Assembly (NCBI GenBank): GCA_029262715.1
Contig: JAJCYX010000144.1
Span: 1-7,668, forward strand
Direction of reading: 5' to 3'
Source of the DNA: Chloroflexota bacterium
Lineage (GTDB): Bacteria > Chloroflexota > Dehalococcoidia > Lucifugimonadales > Lucifugimonadaceae
Length of the DNA: 7,668 bases
Both the position numbers and the translations under genes were made by a program. This document shows, in pieces, positions 1 through 6,059 of this stretch (within the stretch, counting starts at the first letter, position 1; each line of letters opens with the position of its first letter). The notes beneath the pieces are model-generated. The model was not told the DNA's origin. It worked only from the letters and a program-made list of their open reading frames with translations, and did no database searches.

Positions 1-14
1 AAAGCCGGCTCGAG

Positions 15-2882
15 ATGATTCCGGTTTTGGAAACGTCAGACGGAAAACAGAGCTGGTCATTCAGAATTACCGGCTGGTTTGATCGCAAATCGTCCTGGAT
101 CATCTGGGGAACCGTGGCTATCACTGCCTTGCTGGTCATTCCACTTGCGCTGATGGACACGCCTGACCCGGCTTCCCAGAATCCGTCTGGCCGTGTCTTC
201 GATCTACAAGAACGCATAGACGACACGTTTGCAACTCCTGCTCACGTTGTGCCGTTCATCGCAGAATCGAAAAACGGAGACATCCTCACGGCGGAAGGCC
301 TGAGTGAGCTGCTCCTCTCAGAGACTCTTCTACGCGCAGCCGACGCACAGGGCACGCTTGTGCCGGAAGGTATCGACCAGCAGGAGGTTCTGCTCACCTA
401 TTTCGATAATTCGACTTCGCGCGGCGTAGTCGGTGTGATCACCATTGCTGATGCGGTCGAGGAGTACCTACAGGCCTCATCCGGCGGCACGCTCTCCCTG
501 TTCGAGGCGACCGAAGAGCAGGTCAAGGTGGCATTGCACCGCGTCCTCTCCAACCCGGAATCGGCAGAACTTGTCGAGTTTCTATCGGTCAAGGCCACGT
601 CTGAGCAACAGGTCGTGAACGGTGAGGAGATCAAGTGGTGGGTGTCACCAGCGCTCCAGTTCAACGTGATAGCGGACAACCAGCGGCTGGGCGGTGGCAC
701 ACAGGCGGTTGGTGTTAGCGCAGACGATCGAACGCTGGACAAGGAACGCTTCAATCGCAACGTCCAGGAGATCCTGCGGCAGGAAGTGGACAGCTACGAC
801 GTTTGGGGAATCGCGATAGACGCCAACCTCGAATCGGCAGATCAGGGCCAGGAATCAGGCGTATTCATCACATTCACCGTAATCGCGGCGATAGCCATCG
901 TCGGATTGACCCTCCGCTCTTACTGGGCCGTTGCGCTCACAGGTGTCGGCCTCGGTGCGCTGATGATCTGGCTCAAGGGAATCTCACTGCTCGTCGGACT
1001 CAACAGCGGCCTTGTGATCGACCTCATCGTGCCAATCGCGATGGTCTCACTCGGCGTCGACTTTGCAGTTCACGCCATTCGTCGCTACCAGGAAGAGCGT
1101 AAAAAGATCGCCATTCCTCGGCGAGCACTGGTGATCGGGCTTGGTGCAGTGCTCCCGGCGCTGGTGCTGGCAATGGTGTCGGACAGCATCGCATTTCTCG
1201 CCAACACATCCGCCGGGATAGAAGCGGTCGTCCACTTCGGGTTCGCCGCGGCCATAGCCAGCGCATCATCGTTCATCGTCCTTGGTGTGGTCTTGCCACA
1301 GGCATATGCGCGCATTGATGGCCTGCTGGCGGGGCGCAATTACCGCGGTCGTGCCAACCGGGCGCAAATCATATTTGCATCCTTCGGCGCAGCCTCGGCA
1401 GCCGGAGGAGCCGTGATCCTGCTTGTCGCAGTGAGCGCAATTGCAGGCGCAGCATTCCTCGTAGGAGCGTTTGCGCTTTCGGTGATTGTGCCGATCCTCT
1501 ATTTGCGACTGAGACCTGCCGATCCGGCCGTGGAAGACGAAGCCGTTAGTGAAACGGTGAGTCAGGCGGCACATGCTGAAGAGACTCACATCATCGATAG
1601 ACTGGCATCACTAACTCGCTACAGGTTTGTGTTGCTAGCTGTTATCGCTGGGATCACCGCTCTCGCCGCGGTCTTTGCTCTCCGGCTTGACGCCACATTC
1701 GACGTGAAGGACTTCTTCTCATCCGATTCCGACTTCACCGTAAGCCTCGACAAACTGGATGAGCACGTTGGAGATAGAAGCGGCGAAGCAGCGTCCATTG
1801 TCATCGAAGGAGACCTCACAGACCCTGCAGTGCTTGCGGGCATACAGGCGGTGTTCGAAAACCTGGACCGTAACCAGAACCTTGGTCGTGACACGCAGGG
1901 TTCAGTCAACATCAATGAGCCGAACATACTCCAGATAGTGCAAGACATAATCTCAACTGCGGCAGGCCAGGCAGGCGTGTTGGGGCTGACTGGGATTGAG
2001 CTGACGGGGATCGACATATCAGCAGAGGGGTCACAGGGTATTCCGCAGGACTCAGAGCAGTTGGACGCTGTGCTGGACTACGCTGTACAGGCGGGGGTGC
2101 CGACCGCAGACGGTGAGCTTGCCTACACGTCGAGCGATGTGAGGTCCGTGCTCCAGCACAACCCGCTCGGCAGATCAGTCAACCTGACACAGTTCACCGT
2201 GTTCCTGCCGGGAACGCGGGAGCAGAGCAACGTGGTCAAGGCTCGAGATTCGATTCAACGGGACCTCAGTCCACTTGAGGGCATCAGCACCGTATCTGAC
2301 TACGGAGTCACCGGATCACCGCTCATTCGGCAGGTTCAGCTGGAGGCCACAACAGACTCGTTGCAGATCTCGATCCCGATAGCCGCGGCCGCCGCATTCC
2401 TTCTGCTGCTGGTGGCATTCAGGTCCGTACGGTTCGCTATCGTCACGATAGTTCCAATCGGTCTCGTCGTCGTATGGCTATATGCCATCATGTACGTCAG
2501 CGGTTTCGCACTGAACTTCGTAACCGCAACCATCGGCGCGGTTTCAATCGGAGTCGGTATCGACTTTTCTATCCATCTGACACAGCGATTCAGGGAAGAG
2601 CTAGCCCTCGCAAACACACGGCTCGAAGCAATAAAGCGTGCCCTGCGCGGCACCGGAGTCGCGCTTGCAGGCTCCTCAGCATCAAGCATCGTCGGATTCG
2701 CAATAATGGGACTGGCGCCGATGCCACTGTTCTCCAGCTACGGCATTCTGACATCGATAATGGTGTTCCTCGCCGTGGTCGCAGCACTCGTCGTACTGCC
2801 ATCGCTACTGCTGATCGCAACACCCGAACTCAACCGCAAACCCGCCAACGAACCGACAACTGAAAGAGCCCAGCCCGTATGA
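15..2882 (+). CDS. MMPL/RND-family (HAE3-like) membrane exporter
   Basis: This is a 955-residue two-halved RND-superfamily pump of the MMPL/HAE3 type, which normally uses the proton gradient to move lipids or hydrophobic compounds out of the inner membrane. Each half has one membrane segment (about 28-48 and 538-557), an extracytoplasmic domain of about 230 residues (50-282 and 558-785), then a block of membrane segments (283-432 and 786-936). The transmembrane-4 and -10 motifs are both intact: GVDFAVHAIRRYQEE (347-361, Asp349) and GVGIDFSIHLTQRFREE (846-862, Asp850). The paired acidic residues are the expected proton-relay positions. Two additional hydrophobic segments (about 452-476 and 478-498) lie between the halves, which would give about 14 spans instead of 12. 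The frame is open upstream to the window edge and no clear ribosome site precedes ATG 15, so the true start could lie further left. The stop overlaps the next gene's start (ATGA), implying translational coupling. The substrate is unknown. Confidence 0.9.
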   Translation: MIPVLETSDGKQSWSFRITGWFDRKSSWIIWGTVAITALLVIPLALMDTPDPASQNPSGRVFDLQERIDDTFATPAHVVPFIAESKNGDILTAEGLSELLLSETLLRAADAQGTLVPEGIDQQEVLLTYFDNSTSRGVVGVITIADAVEEYLQASSGGTLSLFEATEEQVKVALHRVLSNPESAELVEFLSVKATSEQQVVNGEEIKWWVSPALQFNVIADNQRLGGGTQAVGVSADDRTLDKERFNRNVQEILRQEVDSYDVWGIAIDANLESADQGQESGVFITFTVIAAIAIVGLTLRSYWAVALTGVGLGALMIWLKGISLLVGLNSGLVIDLIVPIAMVSLGVDFAVHAIRRYQEERKKIAIPRRALVIGLGAVLPALVLAMVSDSIAFLANTSAGIEAVVHFGFAAAIASASSFIVLGVVLPQAYARIDGLLAGRNYRGRANRAQIIFASFGAASAAGGAVILLVAVSAIAGAAFLVGAFALSVIVPILYLRLRPADPAVEDEAVSETVSQAAHAEETHIIDRLASLTRYRFVLLAVIAGITALAAVFALRLDATFDVKDFFSSDSDFTVSLDKLDEHVGDRSGEAASIVIEGDLTDPAVLAGIQAVFENLDRNQNLGRDTQGSVNINEPNILQIVQDIISTAAGQAGVLGLTGIELTGIDISAEGSQGIPQDSEQLDAVLDYAVQAGVPTADGELAYTSSDVRSVLQHNPLGRSVNLTQFTVFLPGTREQSNVVKARDSIQRDLSPLEGISTVSDYGVTGSPLIRQVQLEATTDSLQISIPIAAAAAFLLLLVAFRSVRFAIVTIVPIGLVVVWLYAIMYVSGFALNFVTATIGAVSIGVGIDFSIHLTQRFREELALANTRLEAIKRALRGTGVALAGSSASSIVGFAIMGLAPMPLFSSYGILTSIMVFLAVVAALVVLPSLLLIATPELNRKPANEPTTERAQPV

Positions 2883-3676
2883 CAGAGACATCACTGAGCG
2901 AGAAGGCATCGGAAACCGGCGAACCGATCATCTCTGTCACCGGCCTGACCAAACGGTACGACGATCTCACGGCCGTCGACGACATCTCATTCTCCGTTCA
3001 GCGCGGTGAGGTGTTTGGGATGCTCGGCCCAAACGGGGCAGGCAAGACGACAACAATTGAGATCCTCGAGGGGATGCGACGCGCAGATTCCGGAACAGCA
3101 GTGGTCGGCGGAATAGATGTTCACCGACACCCTAAAGACGTCAAGAAGATCATTGGCGTTCAGCTTCAGAGCACAGCGTTCTTTGACTACCTGTCCGTCT
3201 CCGAAACGATCAAGCTGTACGGCGAACTGTACGGTGAAAAAGTCGACATCGGCGCCATCCTCGAAGAGGTGGAACTGACCGACAGAGGCAAGGCCTACTT
3301 CAAGCAGCTATCAGGTGGGCAGAAACAGCGACTTTCCATTGCGGTTGCACTGGTCAACCGGCCGCAGGTGCTGTTCCTAGATGAACCGACCACCGCGCTC
3401 GATCCGCAGGCACGGCGCCATATGTGGGAACTTATCCAGCGCATCCGTGCGACCGGCACAACCATCATGCTTACCACTCACTACATGGAAGAGGCTGAAG
3501 AGCTGTGCGACCGTGTTGCGATCATGGACAAGGGGAAGATTGTGCAGATGGACGCACCGAATGCTCTCGTCGAGCAACTGCTGAAAACGGGTTTCACCAA
3601 GACCCGCGAGGTCAAGCTGGCGAACCTTGAAGACGTGTTCATCAACCTGACGGGAAGAAGCTTGCGGGAAGACTAA
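2879..3676 (+). CDS. ABC transporter ATP-binding protein, DrrA/CcmA type
   Basis: This is a 265-residue soluble ATPase that should power the ABC-2 permease encoded next. All nucleotide-binding motifs are present in order: Walker A GPNGAGKT (50-57), Q-loop glutamine around 97, ABC signature LSGGQKQR (144-151), Walker B VLFLDEP with catalytic Glu169 (164-170), D-loop TALD (172-175) and switch His201. The C-terminal LEDVFINLTGRSLRED (250-265) is the tail typical of DrrA-type drug, antibiotic and lipid exporters. The start codon lies inside the stop of the MMPL gene (4-base overlap). Only a weak purine stretch (AAAGAG at 2863-2868) precedes it, so coupled re-initiation is likely. The family assignment is firm. 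The exported compound cannot be read from the ATPase. Confidence 0.95.
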   Translation: MTETSLSEKASETGEPIISVTGLTKRYDDLTAVDDISFSVQRGEVFGMLGPNGAGKTTTIEILEGMRRADSGTAVVGGIDVHRHPKDVKKIIGVQLQSTAFFDYLSVSETIKLYGELYGEKVDIGAILEEVELTDRGKAYFKQLSGGQKQRLSIAVALVNRPQVLFLDEPTTALDPQARRHMWELIQRIRATGTTIMLTTHYMEEAEELCDRVAIMDKGKIVQMDAPNALVEQLLKTGFTKTREVKLANLEDVFINLTGRSLRED

Positions 3677-3683
3677 GCCGACA

Positions 3684-4793
3684 ATGAGACTTTACCTCGT
3701 ACTGACAATCGCATCGCTCAAGATGTACTTCCGCAATCGTCAGGCCATCTTCTGGGCGCTGTTCTTCCCGATGCTGATCATGCTGATTTTCGGGCTACTC
3801 AACTTCGATCAGTTCTCGCCGCCAGATGTCGGTTTTGTGGACAACGCACGGAACGAGGCGTCGACCTCGTTTCGCAACGCAGTCGACGATGGCGAGGACC
3901 CGCTACTCGACCTGAAGATCGATGACGAGGCGTTCCTGCGCGATGAGCTGAGTGATGGTGACATCGATTCGCTGATTATCATTCCGGCTGGCTTCGGAGA
4001 AGCGGACGGCATTTCGACAGTGCAGGCGGTGTTCGACTCACGCAAGCCGCAGGAACAGGGCATCACGGAGACTGTCACGCGTGATGTGCTCGACTCACTG
4101 TTCCTCGAAATCGCAGATGTCCCCGATGAGTTCCGGGTCGAAAGCAGGTTCGAGATCGAGCCGACATTCATAGAAGGACAGGGAGAGGGGTTCAGGGGCT
4201 TTCTGGTTCCGGGAATCGCTGCGATGGCGATCATGCAGGCCGGGATCTTCGGCGTGGTGTTCAGCCTGATCCGTTTCAAGACCGGAGGTGTGCTCCGCAG
4301 GCTTCAGGCAACACCTATTGGGCCGTCCCACTTCCTGATCGGCCAGATGAGCACGCGCCTGATAGTCACGCTGCTCCAAACCTACGTGTTGATAGTTGTC
4401 GGCATGCTCGCACTTGGCGTTTCGATGGGTAACGGCACAGTTCTGAACTGGATTGACCTGAGCATCATGGCGCTGTTCGGTGGAGCGTTGTTCACTGTGC
4501 TGGGACTCGCCATCTCCGGATGGGCGAAGACCGAGGATGTTGCTGCGCCAGTAGCAAATATCGTGACGTTGCCGATGATGTTCCTCTCCGGCATATTCTT
4601 CCCGATCGAGGTATTCCCGGACTGGCTCGGCAACATCTCGCAGTTTTTCCCGCTGACCTATCTCGCAGACGGGTTCAGGGAGATCACTGTGAACGGAGCG
4701 AGCATTACGACTCTAGGCCCGGAACTACTCGGACTTGGCATCTGGACAGTAGTTGCGTTCGCGATAGCAACGCGGGTCTTCCGCTGGGAGTGA
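3684..4793 (+). CDS. ABC-2 type transporter permease (DrrB-like)
   Basis: This is a 369-residue integral membrane protein, the expected channel partner of the preceding ATPase. One membrane helix (about 20-40) is followed by a roughly 130-residue acidic extracytoplasmic domain (41-170). Five more hydrophobic segments follow (about 172-195, 220-246, 257-280, 288-308 and 347-365). The large domain between helices 1 and 2 is the layout of the ABC2_membrane_3 group. The stretch KTGGVLRRLQATPI (199-212) fits the cytoplasmic coupling region that contacts the ATPase. LPMMFLSGIFFP (296-307) with FFPLTYLADGFR (321-332) is the conserved ABC-2 C-terminal signature. It starts 7 bases after the ATPase stop, with GGGAAG at 3666-3671 as a somewhat distant ribosome site. 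Only one permease gene is present, so a homodimer is likely. It is the last gene of the operon. Confidence 0.92.
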   Translation: MRLYLVLTIASLKMYFRNRQAIFWALFFPMLIMLIFGLLNFDQFSPPDVGFVDNARNEASTSFRNAVDDGEDPLLDLKIDDEAFLRDELSDGDIDSLIIIPAGFGEADGISTVQAVFDSRKPQEQGITETVTRDVLDSLFLEIADVPDEFRVESRFEIEPTFIEGQGEGFRGFLVPGIAAMAIMQAGIFGVVFSLIRFKTGGVLRRLQATPIGPSHFLIGQMSTRLIVTLLQTYVLIVVGMLALGVSMGNGTVLNWIDLSIMALFGGALFTVLGLAISGWAKTEDVAAPVANIVTLPMMFLSGIFFPIEVFPDWLGNISQFFPLTYLADGFREITVNGASITTLGPELLGLGIWTVVAFAIATRVFRWE

Positions 4794-4890
4794 GAGCGGC
4801 CTGTCGTGGTTTCCGGTGTGTCGCAGATTGTGGTTCGAATACGAAGTGGATCTAGCCCTTAGACCTGAGCTAACCCGAACAGTTTGATCT

Positions 4891-4917
4891 GTCATTCTGA
4901 ACTTGATTCAGAATCTC
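4891..4917. repeat. Hairpin resembling a dispersed intergenic repeat (GTCATTCTGA...GAATCTC type)
   Basis: ATTCTGAA (4894-4901) and TTCAGAAT (4907-4914) form a perfect 8-bp inverted repeat around a 5-base loop, flanked by GTC on the left and CTC on the right. From general knowledge, hairpins beginning GTCATTCTGA or GTCATTCCGA and ending GAATCTC recur in the intergenic regions of many bacterial genomes as short REP-like elements. Only one copy is in this window, so its multicopy nature here is an inference. No T-run follows on the plus strand, so it is a poor intrinsic terminator, although it could stabilise the operon's mRNA 3' end. Confidence 0.5.
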
Positions 4918-4928
4918 ACGGGTGACCG

Positions 4929-4979
4929 TTGGCTGTCGCGATCGCATCCCATCAACAGAGAACGCGACTGTGCCGCCAA
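4929..4979. repeat. Two-part hairpin in intergenic region
   Basis: TTGGC (4929-4933) pairs with GCCAA (4975-4979), and GTCGCG (4935-4940) pairs with CGCGAC (4963-4968). This gives an 11-bp interrupted stem with a 1-by-6 internal loop and a 22-base terminal loop. It sits between the dispersed-repeat hairpin and the minus-strand terminator candidate. No T-run follows it on the plus strand. Confidence 0.35.
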
Positions 4980-5038
4980 ATAAATAAGAAGCGAGGCGCC
5001 CCGTTCAGTGCACGGTTCTGAACAGATAACCTCGCTTC
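4978..5038 (-). terminator. Candidate intrinsic terminator of the minus-strand TPR/dehydratase operon
   Basis: GAAGCGAGG (4988-4996) and CCTCGCTTC (5030-5038) form a perfect 9-bp stem. The 33-base loop contains a nested perfect 6-bp stem, GTTCAG (5003-5008) with CTGAAC (5018-5023). Read on the minus strand, the structure is followed at once by TTATTTATTT (4987-4978), which is the T-rich tail expected for Rho-independent termination. It begins 79 bases beyond the dehydratase stop, in the right orientation. On the plus strand the stem has no T tail. The loop is larger than in classical terminators, so a structured RNA element is an alternative. Confidence 0.55.
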
Positions 5039-5047
5039 CTGCGCAGG
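5038..5047. repeat. 10-bp perfect palindrome
   Basis: CCTGCGCAGG reads the same on both strands and shares its first base with the end of the neighbouring 9-bp stem. It could be a protein-binding dyad or a chance palindrome. Nothing nearby shows which. Confidence 0.35.
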
Positions 5048-5116
5048 ATTACGGTAACCCTCAGTCCGCGGATTTCGCACGGTCACCTATTTTAGGATAT
5101 TTGACCGCAACCGAGT

Positions 5117-5395
5117 TCAGACCAGCCCGTTAATCGCAGCCGCCAGTCTGAAGTCCCGTTCGGTGATACCACCGACATCATGCGAAGAGACTGCAATCTT
5201 GATGTCCGAGTAGCGAATATCAATATCCGGGTGATGGTCAGCGGCTTCGGCAGCCTGCCCAACCCTGGTAACAAAATCGATTCCACCTAGAAAACTTTCA
5301 AAGCTGAAGGTCCGCGTCACTTGACCGCCTTCGTAACTCCAGCCAGAAACATCGGCCAGCTTGCTGCTGATCTCGGATTCGCTAAGTCCTGCCAT
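5117..5395 (-). CDS. Pterin-4a-carbinolamine dehydratase (4a-hydroxytetrahydrobiopterin dehydratase)
   Basis: This is a 92-residue cytosolic enzyme that removes water from 4a-hydroxy-tetrahydropterin, regenerating quinonoid dihydropterin after aromatic amino-acid hydroxylation. Its length is normal for this small single-domain family. Active-site marks are present (numbered from ATG 5395): the AADHHPDIDIRYSDIKI segment (about 52-67) with the His-His-Pro core at 54-56, and SHDVGGITERDF (about 71-82), the usual second catalytic-histidine region. Trp19 in the W-x-Y segment also fits the family. ATG 5395 is preferred because AAGGG (5407-5403) sits 7 bases before it. A GTG three bases earlier (5398) would add one residue. 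It lies 23 bases downstream of the TPR gene and is the second gene of that operon. No phenylalanine hydroxylase is visible, so its pterin substrate is uncertain; a molybdopterin-related or accessory role is possible. Confidence 0.9.
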   Translation of the reverse strand: MAGLSESEISSKLADVSGWSYEGGQVTRTFSFESFLGGIDFVTRVGQAAEAADHHPDIDIRYSDIKIAVSSHDVGGITERDFRLAAAINGLV

Positions 5396-5402
5396 CACAC
5401 TT

Positions 5403-5407
5403 CCCTT
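5403..5407 (-). promoter_or_regulatory. Ribosome binding site for carbinolamine dehydratase
   Basis: AAGGG on the minus strand lies 7 bases before ATG 5395 and only 4 bases before the alternative GTG 5398, so it favours the ATG start. It sits in the 23-base gap after the TPR gene stop. Confidence 0.6.
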
Positions 5408-5418
5408 TCCCGAGCCGC

Positions 5419-5886
5419 TCAGGTCTTCCGAGCAACCCGTTTAGTCTTCACATACTCGATTATGGCCGCCAGGCCATCAGGTGGAGCACCGAGTTCAACT
5501 GCGCGGGCGACATCTTTTTCGGCACGCTCGTCCTGCCCCAGCGCTGTCAGAGCCACCGCCCTGTTGCCGATCGCATCGGACATTTCAGGCTTCAGCTCAA
5601 TCGTGCGGTCGAAATTCACCAGTGCCTGTTCAAACATCCCCATCGAAAGGTGCGCCGTGCCGAGGTTGAAGTGAATGTCTGCGTTTTCGGGGTCCAGCCA
5701 CGCCGCCTCTTCGAAGTCCGCAGCAGCCTTGTCAGGAAATCCGAGCTGAGCCGACTTCAGGCCGCGCTCCAGCCAACCGGCAGCGTCAGTTGGAGGACTA
5801 GCCTCGTTTTCCAGCGAGTCTTCAGATGGCTGCTGATCTGCCGCCTCAAGTCGCGGCATCTCTTTTCGCCCGTTCTGGTCTGGCAT
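5419..5886 (-). CDS. Small TPR-repeat protein
   Basis: This is a 155-residue soluble protein with a hydrophilic, acidic, probably disordered N-terminus (1-33) and three consecutive 34-residue tetratricopeptide repeats. The repeats are at about 34-67 (ending FEEAAWLDPE), 68-101 (FNLGTAHLSMGMFEQALVNF, ending IELKPE) and 102-135 (GNRAVALTALGQDERAEKDV, ending VELGAP). A short basic tail (KTKRVARKT) ends the protein. TPR arrays bind partner proteins or peptides and have no catalytic role of their own. No signal peptide or membrane segment is visible, so it is probably cytosolic. ATG 5886 is chosen because AGGA lies 5 bases upstream; a TTG at 5916 would add ten residues and lacks a comparable site. 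It is the first gene of an operon with the dehydratase. Its partner is not apparent. Confidence 0.85.
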   Translation of the reverse strand: MPDQNGRKEMPRLEAADQQPSEDSLENEASPPTDAAGWLERGLKSAQLGFPDKAAADFEEAAWLDPENADIHFNLGTAHLSMGMFEQALVNFDRTIELKPEMSDAIGNRAVALTALGQDERAEKDVARAVELGAPPDGLAAIIEYVKTKRVARKT

Positions 5887-5891
5887 ACGAT

Positions 5892-5895
5892 TCCT
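5892..5895 (-). promoter_or_regulatory. Ribosome binding site for TPR protein
   Basis: AGGA on the minus strand is 5 bases before ATG 5886. It decides in favour of that start over the in-frame TTG at 5916. Confidence 0.55.
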
Positions 5896-6049
5896 GTAAT
5901 TACGGATCAGTTGCAAACACTACGTCGATCAGCTTACCCGGAATATTAGCCACATCAAGGTCAGCCGCTCCGCCGCAGAGCCAACTGTTGCTATGCTTCG
6001 CCTCTGAAACTCATTCGCAAAGACACCCGCGAAAAGACTGTTCTTCCCT

Positions 6050-6053
6050 GGAG
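6050..6053 (+). promoter_or_regulatory. Ribosome binding site for formyltransferase-fold gene
   Basis: GGAG is followed by a 6-base spacer and ATG 6060. It supports this start over the much longer open frame that reaches back to 5826 across the TPR gene. Confidence 0.65.
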
Positions 6054-6059
6054 ACCACA

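Larger units (their letters stand above)
4921..5087. repeat. 9-bp perfect inverted repeat enclosing 149 bases
   Basis: GGTGACCGT (4921-4929) is exactly complementary to ACGGTCACC (5079-5087), and a G-U pair at 4920/5088 could extend it. A near copy, ACGGTAACCC (5051-5060), would pair with 4920-4929 with one mismatch, so the left arm has two possible partners. The enclosed stretch contains two hairpins and a 10-bp palindrome. The arms could close a multibranched RNA or be the ends of a very small mobile element. I see no target-site duplication flanking them (CACG on the left, TATT on the right). Confidence 0.4.
4794..5116. other. Gene-free convergent intergenic region rich in inverted repeats
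   Basis: No convincing gene lies in these 323 bases, which separate the 3' end of the plus-strand export operon from the 3' end of the minus-strand TPR/dehydratase operon. The left third (4794-4890) holds only weak signals: a 5-bp hairpin across the permease stop (CCGCT 4781-4785 with AGCGG 4795-4799) and a 4-bp hairpin TTCG/CGAA at 4834-4845. The remainder is packed with perfect inverted repeats, listed separately. There is also a perfect 8-bp palindrome, TCCGCGGA, at 5065-5072. The motif TCTGAAC or its complement recurs at 4896-4902, 5017-5023 and 5115-5121. I see no strong T-run terminator for the plus-strand operon. Confidence 0.7.
5887..6059. other. Divergent intergenic region (promoters for both directions expected)
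   Basis: These 173 bases separate the divergent starts of the TPR operon and the formyltransferase-fold gene, so promoters for both must lie here or in the adjacent coding ends. I could not find a convincing -35/-10 pair in either direction. A TAATAT hexamer on the minus strand (5948-5943) is a possible -10 for the TPR operon, but no good -35 stands at the proper distance. No clear operator dyad or riboswitch-like structure was seen. Confidence 0.5.

Noticed and set aside
398..2863. Several open frames of 80-130 codons on the other strand and other frames of the MMPL gene
   Set aside because: They lie wholly within a well-supported membrane-protein gene and show arginine- or serine-rich shadow composition with no domain resemblance.
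4832..4845. GGTTCGAATAC resembling a tRNA T-loop
   Set aside because: The flanking bases (TGTGG and ACGAA) do not pair as a T stem, and no acceptor, D or anticodon arms fit around it.
5886..5916. TTG start for the TPR protein at 5916
   Set aside because: ATG 5886 has AGGA at proper spacing, and the ten extra residues add nothing recognisable.
5943..5948. TAATAT on the minus strand as a -10 box for the TPR operon
   Set aside because: No acceptable -35 hexamer is found 16-18 bases upstream; it is noted only inside the intergenic entry.
5826..6059. In-frame upstream extension of the formyltransferase-fold gene by 78 codons
   Set aside because: It would run antisense through the TPR gene start and the divergent promoter region, has no resemblance to the family, and ATG 6060 has a good GGAG site and the standard MRIALIGQ N-terminus.
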